A program made the translations under genes and the position numbers. Of a stretch of DNA of 64,000 bases, positions 1 to 11,632 are shown in pieces. How positions within the stretch are numbered: position 1 is the first letter of the stretch; the number at the start of each line of letters is the position of its first letter. The notes beneath the pieces were generated by a model. The model was not told the DNA's origin. It saw only the letters and a program-made list of their open reading frames with translations, and ran no database searches. This DNA comes from Corbicula japonica (lineage: Eukaryota > Mollusca > Bivalvia > Venerida > Cyrenidae). The DNA lies in contig JAZAYU010000087.1 of assembly GCA_038501625.1 (NCBI GenBank), forward strand, positions 1,356,001-1,420,000, read 5' to 3'.

Positions 1-80
1 AATAAGGATACTCATATTAGAAAAGCATGGTGATGGCATAAAGTAGAAGTAGGGGTCAAGGGATGTGAAATGCAGCTTTT

Positions 81-286
81 TTACCCTTTCTTCCATATAT
101 ATATATATATATGCCTTTAAAGCATGAGTAAACAGAGTAGATCCATGCCATCTGAACAGGATCTGCATTGTTCTCTTTTTGGTCAAAATAACCTTATAAA
201 AACAAGAGAACAGTGAAGATGTGCAGGTAAATCTAAATCTACACTGTTTTTTATGCCATACAGGTGTATATAATGAGGAAAGGGTC
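81..286. repeat. Family B copy with AT microsatellite
   Basis: It has TTACCCTTTCTTCCATAT at the left and GAGGAAAGGGT at the right. An (AT)n run (94-112) has expanded inside the left arm, and the internal motifs are partly deleted. Confidence 0.7.
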
Positions 287-724
287 GGTAAAAAGAAAAG
301 ATCTTGGCAGAATTGCTGCTGAGTAAAGCCCCCGATTCCCAACAGTTTGCGGGCCCTCAAGCATGCATTGCAAGATACATACGTTATCATAGCTCCAGTC
401 GAAAGAGAAAATTTTTGAAATTTTTTTAATAACTATACTACAATGTAAATTAGACATAAGGGTAACAACTTTAGCTAAGCTTTTAACTTGAACAATTTAG
501 GATGAGTCTCAATCACCTAAAACAACAACATGAACTGTTCTTAAAATATGGCTGTAGATTTCTAAAAAACATTTCTACAACTTCACAATGTAAATTAGTG
601 CCACAACTCTCTCCTCGCAGTCCTATCTTTTTATGAAACAACAAGGCTTGAACAATTTTTTAACAGGCAGGTTTAAAGATTTTATAAGTTTTTCCAACAG
701 GCATATCCTGGACACATCGTGGAA
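287..724. other. No gene seen
   Basis: AT-rich; short chance ORFs only. Confidence 0.5.
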
Positions 725-867
725 CCAAGGTTATAGAATTGAGAATGAAGACAAGTCCAAGGTCTCAGCAATCTGATTGGCTGAAATTGAGCACAGTCTC
801 AGAACTGACCAATGGGAAGCTTGAAATTTGGAGCTGGTTCCCAGCTTTTATTATAACTTAAGGGCCT
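725..867. repeat. Family P relic
   Basis: CCAAGGTTATAGAATTGAG and ATCTGATTGGCTGAAATTGA remain; the right arm is heavily diverged. Confidence 0.5.
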
Positions 868-1768
868 GATTTGCTCTCCCCAAAAATATTTTTACTTGTG
901 TTATATTTGTGGACTTTTACCTCTGTACTAACGATCTGTGAAAAGTGTTTTCTAGGACTTTTTTATTTTCAATTCTTAAGTATTTTAACATTTATGTACA
1001 AGTTTTGTCATGTTAGGTGAAGTCCCATTCATGGCGTAGCCATGTTTTCTTTGTTCTCTGCACTTTCATAAAGGAATGCACCCATTTATCACTAAAGATA
1101 GTCTTTTTACCCATTATTTGCAAATGAATATATTAAAACAATGCCTCGAGAAAATTGGAAAAAAATTATTCAAAATTGAAATGGGTAGAAAACAAGATAA
1201 GGTCTAAATTGAAATGAAATATTCACGCTCACGGGTAATAAAGTCAGTCACCATGAAATAAGGGTGGATAACAGTTAAAACAATATGCTGATTTTCAATT
1301 TTATAACCTCGAACGGCTGGGTAGAAAATTGAGTTTAAATGAAATTTGATACAAACTACAATAAAGTGCCCTGTGGCCTCTTACAAATCAGATTTCTTAA
1401 AACAGAATGTTTAATCAGCATCATCACTTCTTAATTGCGGGCACCTCACGGGTGAAAGTATCTTCGGGAAATTGATGTTATTTGTTGAAATGACATCTTA
1501 AAGTTGAGCAGACCACACTGCTTATTATGCACTTTACAGTAAAAATGACACTGTACCATGTATATAATTAAAATGTCTAACATGATCACCAATTATTTGA
1601 TGAGAAATAATAACTAAGATAACTGCAAGTTCATTCCAAATATAGTAACAACTAAAATGACAAAACCTAACGAAGAACCTTTTTTCCATGATATGCCCCA
1701 AATTAAGCCTTAACCAATGGAAATCTGAGCTACTCCAATTATTGTCCATAGTGTTTTGTAGAAAATTT
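868..1768. other. No gene seen
   Basis: AT-rich single-copy-looking DNA without splice-supported ORFs. Confidence 0.5.
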
Positions 1769-2183
1769 TAAACCCAAATTCCCACATGGAAATGCCTTTT
1801 ATCATATTGGCTAACAATGTAGATCATCTGGCACATCCACGCTATCCTATCTGGATTTACACTGTTTGTTTCTTTGTCATAAATAATCTAATGAATCTAA
1901 AATCAAACAATATAGATCAAGACCAGTGCCCAAGGTTATAAAGCTGAGCATGGAAACCAGTCTCAAATCTCAAGCATCTGATTGGCTGAAATGGCGACTG
2001 GTCGCCATTTCAGCCAATCAGATGCTTGAGATTTGACCAGTCGCCATTTCAGCCAATCAGATGCTTGAGATTTGAGACTGGTTTCCATGCTCAGTTTTAT
2101 AACCTTGGCACCAGATGGCATGGACAGTGGTCACATATGTGCTAAAACCTGTATAATATTATAATTATGGAGTAAAAGGTTAA
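1769..2183. repeat. Family B copy interrupted by a P palindrome
   Basis: The B arms read from about 1769 to 1926 and from 2112 to 2183. A P element (1927-2111) splits a CAG in the second half. Confidence 0.65.
1927..2111. repeat. Family P copy with a duplicated half-arm
   Basis: Flanked by CAG on both sides inside B. The right arm has an extra partial copy (second CGCCATTTCAGCCAATCAGA), giving 185 bp. Confidence 0.8.
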
Positions 2184-2209
2184 GGGCTCTTAACCATTAG
2201 AAAGACCAG

Positions 2210-2356
2210 TGCCCAAGATCATGAAACTAAATCTGGAGATCAGTCTCAAATCTCAAGCATCTGATTGGCTGAAATGGCAACGAGTCGCCATTTCAGCCAA
2301 TCAGATCCTTGAGATTTGAGACTGATCTCAAATCTTACTTTTATGATCTTGGAGCC
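2210..2356. repeat. Family P copy, subtype with CCAAGATCATGAAACT ends
   Basis: Palindrome centred near 2283. The ends are AAGATCAT/ATGATCTTGG rather than AAGGTTATA, so it belongs to a second P subtype. Confidence 0.75.
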
Positions 2357-2803
2357 ACTGCATCAACGAAAGAGAGCCGACTGAATGAATTAATTACACT
2401 ATCAAATTAACAACATACCTAATTTATACTAATTTATAGGATAAAATTCTCAGATGGCGACGGTTAAGGATTTTTTAAAGAAAATTTCTTCAAACTTATA
2501 ATTCTTAATTAGAAAAAAAACTCACTTCTACTGTTCATATCATATACATGATAATTAACGGAAATAAACTCATCTCTAGACTGACAAAACAACAAGTCCC
2601 TGTGCCTTTGTGTATTGGGGTACAATGTCGTAAAACCGTTATATCTTGTCACCGTATGTCGCCTTGTGACAGATTAATTGCTTCGGGCCATTTTTTCGAT
2701 GTGTTTTCTCCACCTTGAATACACTGAACTCATAACTGACTTTTAACCGATTATGTGATGATATTTCATTGATTACAATCAGATAAAGAAAGAATCACTT
2801 TTT
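2357..2803. other. No gene seen
   Basis: ATGGCGACG at about 2454 is followed by GTTAAG, a weak start-plus-donor look-alike; nothing else. Confidence 0.4.
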
Positions 2804-3013
2804 GTTAACCGTTTACTTCATATAATCATCACATGGGTGACCAATTTTGATCCAGATCAGCCAGCACATCAGTGCCCTCTGATCAGGATTTACACTGTTT
2901 GCTTTCTGGTCAGAAATTACCTAAGAAATCACTATGATGGCACTGGTGTGGATGATCTGGATCTAAACTGTTCCCACATGCAAAAGAAGCATATATATGG
3001 AGGAAAGGATTAA
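2804..3013. repeat. Family B copy
   Basis: TTAACCGTTTAC at the left and GGAGGAAAGGATTAA at the right; internal GATCAG motifs retained. Confidence 0.7.
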
Positions 3014-3109
3014 GTATAAAAGCCAAAATCAACCACCTGAATGCCACACAGATGCATTTAGCCCAGAACCCTTCAGAAATCCTTTTTTTAACCTAAACCA
3101 GCAAAATTT

Positions 3110-3245
3110 CACACTGTGTCTGATCTAGATCTACACTGTTCATTTCTTGGTCAGAAATAATCCAATTAACCATAAAGTGAACAGTGGAAATCTTGATCAG
3201 ATTGCACATTATCTACTGACTGATCTGGATCTACATTTTCCAGAA
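3110..3245. repeat. Family B fragment
   Basis: Internal part only: CTAGATCTACACTG, TTGGTCAGAAATAA and GATCTGGATCTACA are recognisable; the ends are lost. Confidence 0.5.
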
Positions 3246-3453
3246 TAAATTGACCAAACAGCAAACATTATACGGTAAGATCAGGCCTCATGTGCCCTTT
3301 TTTTACTGCAGCATTTTCTGAAAACTGTGTATTTTAATGAAATTTTAGGGAAGAAGGTGTCGGTATTATGATCCCTACTAAAGAAAGAAACATGCCCTGA
3401 AGGTTGATATGGATCTACACAGAGGTTGGAAAACAAATCAATCCGAGCACCAG

Positions 3454-3612
3454 TGCCCAAGAGAATAAAAATCAGATTGGAGACCAGTCTCAAATCCCCA
3501 ACTTGTGATTGGCCAGTTAGATGACCAGGTTTCACTTCAACCAATCAGCCATTGAGACTGCAGACTATTCTCCTGTCTCAAATCAATTCATAATTTTATA
3601 TTATCTTGGGCA
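3454..3612. repeat. Family P relic
   Basis: After CAG: TGCCCAAGAGAATAAAAATC; right end TATTATCTTGGGCAC. The centre is diverged. Confidence 0.6.
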
Positions 3613-3625
3613 CATGACCAGTAAA

Positions 3626-3853
3626 TTAACCTTTTACTCCACGGATTATGGCTGTTAACCGATGATGAACAGAGTAGATCAAGAGCCTGTGCTCACTGAT
3701 TACACAGTTTTGCTTTTAGATTCATGGGATTATTTTTTACCAAGAGGCTACTAATGTAGATCAAGATCAGAAAATAGAGATGTGCTGGCTGATCTAGATC
3801 TACCTTCTTTGCACATGAGATAAAATGCATATAATAATGGAGTAAAGGCTTAA
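3626..3853. repeat. Family B copy
   Basis: TTAACCTTTTACTCC to GGAGTAAAGGCTTAA; the left internal motif is diverged. Confidence 0.65.
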
Positions 3854-3869
3854 AATATACTTTCACCAG

Positions 3870-3996
3870 AGCCCAGGATCATAAAACTAAGTTTTGAGAT
3901 CAGTCTCAAATCTCAAGGATCTGATTGGCTGAAATGGCGACTGGTCGCCATTTCAGCCAATCAGATGCTTGAGATTTGAGACTGATCTCCAGATCA
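3870..3996. repeat. Family P copy, right end truncated
   Basis: After CAG: AGCCCAGGATCATAAAACTA, with an intact centre, ending at CTGATCTCCAGAT. Confidence 0.7.
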
Positions 3997-4065
3997 GCAA
4001 ACTCTGTAGACCCTTTCTGTCTAATCACTATGGTCTATATTCTTACAAAACACTACTTTAAACTA

Positions 4066-4311
4066 TTAACCTTTTCCTCCTAATATATGTACATTATCAC
4101 ACCTGCAAACAGGGTTGGATCCAGATCAGCTGGCACATCCTTGCTATCTGATCAGGATCTGCACTCTTCACTTACTAGTCAGGAATAACCTATTGAATCA
4201 AAATGCAATCAGTGTAGATCCTGATCAGACAGCATGGATGTTCTCGGCTGATCTGGATCTACACTGTTTTCCCATGGATTACAGCCATATCCTATGGAGT
4301 CAAGGGATTAA
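4066..4311. repeat. Family B copy
   Basis: TTAACCTTTTCCTCC to GGAGTCAAGGGATTAA, full length with all four internal motifs. Confidence 0.75.
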
Positions 4312-5035
4312 TATTGGGAGCAGAGTAGGGGTCAAAAAAAACTTTTATTTAACTTACTTTAAATAATCCTCCATCGGATTCTGAGAATTTCCTTGGGAAT
4401 ACCCGCAAATCCATTTTTAGCATCTACTCACAAATGACCTATTGTATTCATCAGTAATTAACAAGATATATAAATAAACTTCTAAGTATCAATTTTGATT
4501 TAAGAAAGATAACATATTAATAAAATTTTCTCAATTGATTTGTACTTTTGTATTTCAAAACAACAATTTTCATCAATTTTAATTACACAACAGGAAAACC
4601 AACATCTAACCCATTATTAGACATTATTAACATGCAGCCAGTAAAACAAAGTGTCCAACTTTTGCAATTTTACTTTTACAATTTCCTATCCTTAAAATGT
4701 GATAATGTGTTATATGTTTCCTTTATATGGCACTGTTTTATCACAATACCCCATATATTATCAGCTCGAACACTGGGAATTTCGCCATCTGGGGTAGGGG
4801 TTGGATAGTCGCAGTGACTTGAATATGGCACTATCCGTTTCTTATCTCGTAAAGGTTAGGCCTTGGTTCAAGTGTGGTACCTCATGTACCTAAACAAGTA
4901 GTCAACTCATATGCTTCCGTTTCTTATCTTTCAAACTACATGTACTCAAAATTAAAATTTGTTAGTTGTTTTTGAACTGAACTTTATAAAGTAATAAAAG
5001 ATCATCCTTTAATGCATGCAATCCCCCTGTTCTCA

Positions 5036-5355
5036 TAACCCTATCCTCCATATATATGCCTTTTATGCCATGAGCAAACAGTGTTGATCAAGATCAGCTG
5101 GCTGCCCTCATGCTGTCTGATCAGGATCTACACTGGTCATTTTTTGGTCAGAAATCACCTTATAAATCTAAAAGAGAACAGTGCTGATCCTCATCAGCCA
5201 GCTCATCTGTGCAGTCTGATCAGGATTTGGATTGGTTGCTTTTTGGTAAGAAATAACCTAAAAGCAAACAGTGTAGACCCTGATTAGACAGCACGGATGT
5301 GCCAGCTGACCTGGATCTACACTGTTCACCCTATTAGTATAGGTGTAAGGAATAT
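5036..5355. repeat. Family B copy, enlarged
   Basis: The left end is AACCCTATCCTCC. It contains an extra GATCAG-motif pair in the centre, so it is longer than the 245 bp norm; the right end has decayed. Confidence 0.6.
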
Positions 5356-5410
5356 AGTATGCAAAACCCTGTTCTCTTCACCCTGTGACTGATAAGTGTT
5401 GCTTATTTCA

Positions 5411-5490
5411 CATCTGTGACCAGTGTAGATCCAGATCAGCCAGGGCAGTCTGATCAGGATTAACACTGTTCTTCTTGTCTAATGAGTTTT
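5411..5490. repeat. Family B fragment
   Basis: Left-arm motifs only (CAGTGTAGATCCAGATCAG, then TGATCAGGATTAACACTG). Confidence 0.5.
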
Positions 5491-5596
5491 GTTACATTGA
5501 AATCCCATTGAAATAAGTCACTCTGTACTATCAGACCGAGGGTCTACACTTTTTATAATTCGTTGAGCTCTCTTTGAAGTTAACCCAATAAATCAA

Positions 5597-5795
5597 TATA
5601 TATACAACTTTGATTGCATGGAAGTGTAGATCCAAGTTTTGATCAACACCTTTTGCTTTTAGATCCATTAGGTAATTTTGGACAGAGAAGTGACCAGTGT
5701 AGACCCTAATCAGACAGCACTGATGTGCTTACTGATCTGGATCTGTAACAGTTGCACATGCAATAAAATCCACATAATATGGAGTCAAGGGTTAA
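5597..5795. repeat. Family B copy
   Basis: Right end GGAGTCAAGGGTTAA is clear. The left end has lost the CCCTTTCC part. Confidence 0.6.
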
Positions 5796-6560
5796 AACTG
5801 TGCAGGTTATTTGTTGGTCTAGGATCTAGCCTAAATATAAAACCTAACTGAAAGTATAAAATGGAAATTAGTTTTTTCCCCACTATTGTTCTATTTCTGG
5901 AAACAACAATTATATCCAAGTAACGGTTACAAGGGCAGAATTCATAGTTTATTCATTTACTTACAAGAAAACCCAATGTTTTTTTTGTGTGTTTCCCTTT
6001 CGAGACTTACAGAATGTTTTATTGTTTGACATTTCCTTCGTATCCTAAAAACAAAACCCTTGTAAAGTACAAGGTACATGATGTTATGTGCACACCGCTA
6101 CCATGAGCAGTATACCTCGCTACATTTATAATAAACGAGCATCCTATTTTCCTGCATAATTAATTCATAATATACCTATAGGTAGTTAAAATACCGTTAA
6201 TTTGTTTAATTTGTGTAAACATGAAAACAAGATACACGGAAATAGAACAAAAATGTCATAGGTATCATGTATAAGGGATACACGAATGTCAATTTAAAAC
6301 GGAAACATTACTGACTTTCTGATTTTGTGGGTGTAACTGACAATAAATTTATGAGCAATACTTAATTTAGAACAATAATTTCTTCTGTTGAACATATGCA
6401 AGTATATTTGTTTTAATAGCAGTGCTTTGCAGACTTGAGAACAGTGTAGACCCTAAGTAATTTCTGGGTCTACATTGATAGTGAATGTGACTTAAAATGT
6501 GTGTACAAAGTTCTGCTAGAACACCAAACTTAAAGACCCTTATTAACAATTTACTATGTG
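5796..6560. other. No gene seen
   Basis: AT-rich, no repeat family or ORF recognised. Confidence 0.5.
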
Positions 6561-6569
6561 TATACACCT

Positions 6570-6700
6570 TTTATCACATTGGATTCAGATCAGCTAGTAT
6601 ATCCCTGTAAGTTGTTTGATCTGGATTGACACCAACGGTCAGAAATAAATAGTGAATCTACAAGCAAACAGTGCAGATCCTAATCAGACAGCACACATCA
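6570..6700. repeat. Family B fragment
   Basis: Internal motifs from TTCAGATCAGCTAG to AGATCCTAATCAGACAGC; the ends are absent. Confidence 0.5.
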
Positions 6701-6859
6701 GTTTTGCACAAAACCCGCAAACTTTTACAGTTCAGTTTTGGCAAACAATTAGAATGTAACTTGCCAAAAACTGAACTGGAAAACCAAAATGACAATCTTA
6801 ATGATGTAGACTCTAAATTCTAGAGAAAATCTGGGAAACTGACTGGAGCCTGTGAACTT

Positions 6860-7090
6860 TGTCTCTATGGCAAGTTCTTTCTGCTTTATCCTTAACTCCA
6901 TGGATATGGCCATTTTTACCTAGGTGGCCAGTGTAGATCCAGATCTCAACTTACAAAATTTGATATCTCAAAACTATGTTGGTATTTTCCAGCTTCTGTA
7001 TTAGTCTCTATGGCAAGACATTTCTGCTTTATTCTTTTTCTCCATGGATAGGGGTTTATCACATGGGCAACCAGTTTAGGTCAAGATCTG
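6860..7090. repeat. Local direct repeat carrying two B left-arm fragments
   Basis: A segment with GTCTCTATGGCAAG, TTCTGCTTTATC and CTCCATGGATA occurs at about 6875 and again at about 7010, each followed by a B fragment (CAGTGTAGATCCAGATC, CAGTTTAGGTCAAGATC). A third partial copy near 7391 (TATGGCAAGA) was the target of the element at 7411. Confidence 0.5.
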
Positions 7091-7109
7091 AATTTACAAA
7101 TGATATTAA

Positions 7110-7355
7110 CACTTTCCTTGATATACACAATCTATAAGCATTTTTATGCATGTGCGACCAGTGTAGATCCAGATCAGCCGGCACATCCGTGCTGTCTGAT
7201 CAAGATCTGCACTGGTGGCATTTTGGTCAAAAATAACCTAATGAATCAAAAAGCGAACAGTTTAGATCTTGATCAGACAGCACAGATGTGCCGGCTGATC
7301 TGGATCTAAACTGTTCGCCCAAGCAATAAAGGTGTATCTATACAGGAAAGAGTTA
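7110..7355. repeat. Family B copy
   Basis: All four internal motifs and both GTGCGACCAG- and CTGTTCGCCC-type outer segments are present. The right end is AGGAAAGAGTTAA. Confidence 0.75.
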
Positions 7356-7410
7356 AAAAAAACTTGACATTCTGTAAATTATTTTAGCTTCTGTATGGCA
7401 AGAGATTTCC

Positions 7411-7751
7411 AGGGCTTTTCATCCTTATATAACAGAGGCCTATATAAGGCCTCTTCCCAATCCAAAAATATAGTATTTTTTCCCAATTGTGGAAGAAACT
7501 CTTCCCAAAATGCTAGGTAAGATGTCGAAAAATGGTTAAAACTCCTGGGAGGAGTGTTTGAAAATTTAAGTCTGGAAAATAAAGTGCAAAATAAATTAGA
7601 TTTAAGTTAAAAATACCTATTACTATTCAATTTCATAAAGTAGAACCCATCTTTCAATTAATTTTGTTTTCCCAAAATAAACAATTATTGCGTGTAAATT
7701 TACCAATTGGAAAGGCCAGGGCCTCTTCCCAATTTTTTAAGGAAAAGCCCT
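7411..7751 (+). mobile_element. hAT-like non-autonomous element F, copy 1
   Basis: The ends AGGGCTTTTC and GAAAAGCCCT are inverted. They are flanked by GATTTCC on both sides, a 7-bp perfect repeat that can be read as 8 bp with a shifted edge. Inverted ends of the CAGGG/CCCTG kind and a 7-8 bp target duplication suggest hAT. 341 bp, no ORF. A second copy in the opposite orientation is at 42771-43132. Confidence 0.65.
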
Positions 7752-7789
7752 GATTTCCAGTTTATACCTTTAATACAATGATATATCTT

Positions 7790-7998
7790 AAATCACATAG
7801 GATACTATAGTAGATCAAGATCCGACTGCACAAGCTGATTTACCTGGATCTACACTGTTTGCTTTATGGTCATAAATAAGCTATTGATTCTACAACATAA
7901 CACTGAAGATCCTGATCAGACTGCACAGATGTGCAATCTCTGGGGCCTGATTGGATCTACACAGGGGGTATAAGCCATATCTACAGAGTAAAGGGTTA
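7790..7998. repeat. Family B copy sharing its TTAA with the next
   Basis: The right end GAGTAAAGGGTTAA abuts the next B copy, which uses the same TTAA (7995-7998). Confidence 0.65.
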
Positions 7999-8259
7999 AC
8001 CCTTTCCTCCACAGATAAACCTTTATTGCTTGGACCAACAGTGTAGATTCAGATCAGCAGGCACATTCATGCCATCTGATCAGGATCTGCACTGTTCGCA
8101 TTCTGATTTGTTTGGTTATTTCCGACCATAATGCGACCAGTGCAGATCCTGATCAGACGGCAGTGCAGATCCTGATCAGATGTCACTGATGTGCTAGATA
8201 ACCTGGATCTACACTGGTCGCACGTGTGTAAAAATGCGTATATGTCAAGGAAAGGGTTG
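7995..8259. repeat. Family B copy
   Basis: TTAACCCTTTCCTCC to AAGGAAAGGGTTGA. The centre holds a duplicated CAGTGCAGATCCTGATCAGA. Confidence 0.75.
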
Positions 8260-9724
8260 AACAAGCGAACAGTGTACATCCTGATCTTTTGGTACGGATG
8301 TTGGCATAACATCCATATCCCATGGCTATGAAAATTTCATAATTTATTATACGTATGTAAGAAGGATGCTAGATTTTCCCTAATTTTTGTACTGTGGGGG
8401 TTGTTCCTTATAAGTTTAACCGGATTTCAAAATCTTTCATTAATTTGTACTTTCACATTGCAGAAATACCCTCATGATATATCCTGAATCTCACGTACTT
8501 AACTTCAATCTTCAACACGAGTGGTATTAGATTTCATATTTTCTAGATAGGGGTACATGTATTTGATCATCTGCACACCACTTCATTCAAATTAGCTACA
8601 CAGGAAACTTCTACTTAGTGCTTAATCATTTTAGAATCAGGACCTTTCATAATCCCATACAAAAGGAAGTGAGCTGGGGATATAATGATGGCATTTTTTT
8701 TGCATTAAAATTTTAAACTTTGTCCGATTTCATACCATACCACTAGATTTGTGTTCTGTAGGTGAAAAAAAAAACATTTGTCTGATTTCATACAATAGCA
8801 TTAGAATCTGTGTGTTGCAGAATAAAATACAACATAAAATAATAATGTTCAAGTTAATAAGTAAATGTTTCATCAGTTCAATAATGGAAGTTTTATTTTT
8901 ATATAAACATTTTCTACCCAAATAACATTTTACAGAGTATGATATATCCAGTTAAATGAGCCCACTTTAATTAATTTTTGTTGATTAAAAACTTGTAAAA
9001 CTTTATTTTAATTCTTTAATTTTTTTAATTTTCTTATACAAATTTAATTAATTGAACGTCTCTACTCTCTACTGTCAGTGCTATATTCTATACTATTTAG
9101 TAACATCATAAATCTATTTCAGCTTTTTATTATATAAATTAAATATTTAAATTTCTGTAATATTTCATATCGTATATAAATAAAATCTTACCTCTTCATT
9201 TCAGTTTTTCTTTTTTCAATTATTATTAATTTTTCACTTTCTTGTTAAATATATAATTTATTAAAAGCAGTTTTTATTTTATTAAATAATTATATTTTTT
9301 TTCTTTTCTACCATGGAACCATGTAAATCATTCTATGATGAATAGGTCTACATTACTATTTAAATTAAATATGACAACCTGCGGTCTTAACTCAATTATG
9401 TATCAATTAGGCCATGTAATTTGGTATTTATTTTATTTAATCCTTAAAAATGACAGAATGTGTATAGAGAGTAAAATCCATGCATAATTTGTAATCCACT
9501 TTGCTAACAAATATCATGCAAGCAATATATGATAATACACGAACAGTATAAACATGTTCCCCATTCATAACAATAACAGCCATGCTCTATGTACATAAAA
9601 TTGTAAGTAGACCATACCCCGAAAGATTTCCCCGGTTTTCGCTGCTTCCTCCTCATAACTGTGCACCCAAAAGCAACCATATATCCATAAATATGTTTAA
9701 CATCTTTCTAATTCAACCACTAAC
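8260..9724. other. Very AT-rich stretch
   Basis: Especially 8.7-9.3 kb is almost pure A/T with short homopolymers. It would be intronic if the 9.8 kb exon is real. Confidence 0.5.
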
Positions 9725-9802
9725 CTCCCGCGACAAGCTGTCAACATTTGTGGGTGCATTTCTCTCCATCGTCGCAAATTCGTGTACTCCGGGTGCAGCC
9801 AT
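9725..9802 (-). CDS. Candidate first coding exon of a minus-strand gene leaving the window to the left
   Basis: Reading leftward from 9802, ATG GCT GCA opens 26 codons (MAAPGVHEFATMERNAP, then TNVDSLSRE) ending at a donor GTTAGT (9724-9719), phase 0. The start context is AATATGG, with an in-frame TGA five codons upstream. The local sequence is richer in CpG than its surroundings, as expected near a promoter. Downstream exons would lie below 9.7 kb, where I could not identify any, so either they are short or the gene continues past position 1. A plus-strand reading of 100 codons over the same bases has no start or splice support. Product unknown. Confidence 0.4.
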
Positions 9803-11149
9803 ATTGGTTTTCAGTCAAGTCCATTTATCAAGCGCGCGACACGGTGTTTTAAGTAGGGTAGGCAGGGTATTTACCTCTTTATGAAAATGGTTTATTCTCG
9901 GATGCTGGTTAACCGGGGTACGAGTGGGTTGGTGTTTAATTTTCCAAATATAGAAAAAAGTAATGCGATATAAATTAAATTCTATAAAGCAAGAGGACTT
10001 TATTAAAACTGTCAACTATTTAATCTAAACTACTAAAACAAATAAATCATGTTACGACATTTTACTGGAGTATTTATAACCACAACGTCTACTTTCGGTT
10101 TGTTACATATGGGGGTGGCAAAAGGGATGTCGTCACGTGATCAAACTCGTGGCTCTGCGCTGGCTTTCATGTGAGTGCTAACGGGGGAAGTCCACGGTTT
10201 TCATTCTGACAATGCTTTCAAAATGAAATCAAATCGCATACTCGGATTAGTGGGACACGAGGGTACTGGTCAAAAATCCACTGGTGCAATTCTTAAAATG
10301 TGCCATCGTGTTCTCTCTGTTTTTTGAAAGCATGCATGAGATTATAAGCGTCTACACAGTTTTGAAGGACACGTTTAAGTAGCATCCAATGCGTAGCACC
10401 ATATTTTGTCCAATAGAGATGGCATTTTTTACACAAATCCACTGAATGCCCATTTCTGAAACAAAGACGGGGATATCCATATGTTCCTATTGGTATGACA
10501 AAACTGGTGATACTTTTGGATACACAAGTTTAAAACATTGAATTTGTTTCGTAAAATCGTGAAATATACTTATCATGAAACGACTTAAGCAAAAAAAAAA
10601 CAGCCAGCGTTCTTACACAGCCAGGTAGGAGTAGAAATGTAAAAGAGAGCATGACAATTAAAAAATACGCAATTAACAAAGTGTTACCGTTTTGCAACGG
10701 TCAGTGGCGAAACATATTTGCCACTGGGGCTTTAAACCAGGCTTTAGGGTGCATCAAGCTCACTAATCAACAAGCTCGCATTTGCGCCGCGGAGTCCTCA
10801 TATGAACAAAAGATGTGAGTTGCCTCGCTGAATTAACTCCAAACCATTCACCTACTAGCCAAAGTTGCATGCAAAATAAATTAATAATTATACGATTGTT
10901 CAAATGAATATAATTTTAAAGTGATACACCGAGTTGAGTGTAAGGTTTTAAATCTGTAGGAAATGTAAAAAACGTGACACTTCTACATCAGGCCCAATAG
11001 CTATTTCATCTTTTTTGTTCTTCCAAAATTGTAACGATAACTCATTTACAAAGGAAATTATGTTTACAATATTTCTAGCGAAAAAAATAATACATGTGAC
11101 AAATTCACAACGTCACTTGCGTGATTGTTAAAACAACAAAAATAAACGG
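9803..11149. other. CpG-containing region, possible promoter area
   Basis: CpG is more frequent than in the flanks. An E-box-like GTCACGTGATC lies at 10132-10142. A 40-codon frame from 10049 (in-frame TAA just upstream) ends at a GTGAGT donor (10171), but the continuation could not be established. Confidence 0.35.
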
Positions 11150-11160
11150 AAAAAAGGAGT

Positions 11161-11232
11161 GTTCCCGCTGAGGATTGAACTCAGGACCTTCCGCGTGTTA
11201 AGCGGATGTGATAACCACTACACCACGGGAAC
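11161..11232 (-). tRNA. tRNA-Val (anticodon AAC)
   Basis: The reverse strand folds into a complete 72-nt cloverleaf. The acceptor stem GTTCCCG/CGGGAAC is perfect, the D arm is GTGTAGTGGTTATCAC, and the anticodon stem TCCGC/GCGGA encloses loop TTAACAC, giving anticodon AAC (valine). The T arm CTGAG-TTCAATC-CTCAG is perfect. A T6 run on the transcribed strand (11155-11150) a few bases past the 3' end is a fitting pol III terminator. No intron. Confidence 0.93.
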
Positions 11233-11276
11233 AGTTGTAATGACGACAGAAAATTCACTATAAATAAAAGGTTTTG

Positions 11277-11432
11277 ACAAGGGAAGCAACCTGAATTCTT
11301 TACTCTTTTGTTAGATTGATTATTTACTTCCCTTAGAATAAAAATATCTAAGCTATTCCCAAGGGAAACAACCTGAACTCCTTACAAAGCTAGGAGATCA
11401 ATCAATTACTTCCCTTGGAAATATAAATCGTA
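11277..11432 (+). repeat. Tandem pair of small hairpins next to tRNA-Val
   Basis: AAGGGAAGCAACCTGAA...ACTTCCCTT is followed by AAGGGAAACAACCTGAA...ACTTCCCTT. Each unit is an inverted repeat of the AAGGGAAG/CTTCCCTT type. Confidence 0.5.
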
Positions 11433-11607
11433 ATAACCCGTACTAATTTAACATCCACCCAATAGTCGTATTTTCAAATTTATACACAGGGGCGAAACTA
11501 TGTTACCCGAGGACATGTATGTAGACGACCTTAGTATCGGTTTGTCGACGACTTTTTACACATTTATATGTGCATTTCTTTATCCCCCCCCAACCCAAAA
11601 AAAAACA

Positions 11608-11632
11608 AAACAACAACAACAACAACAACAAA
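11608..11632 (+). repeat. CAA microsatellite
   Basis: About eight CAA units after a C- and A-rich stretch, inside the nested element. Confidence 0.9.

Noticed and set aside
9582..9884. 100-codon plus-strand ORF
   Set aside because: It runs antisense over the better-supported minus-strand start exon, and has no splice or homology support.
10680..10845. Open frame with GQWRNIFATGALNQALGC and a GTGAGT-like end
   Set aside because: The phase does not join the 10049-10170 frame through any acceptor I could find.
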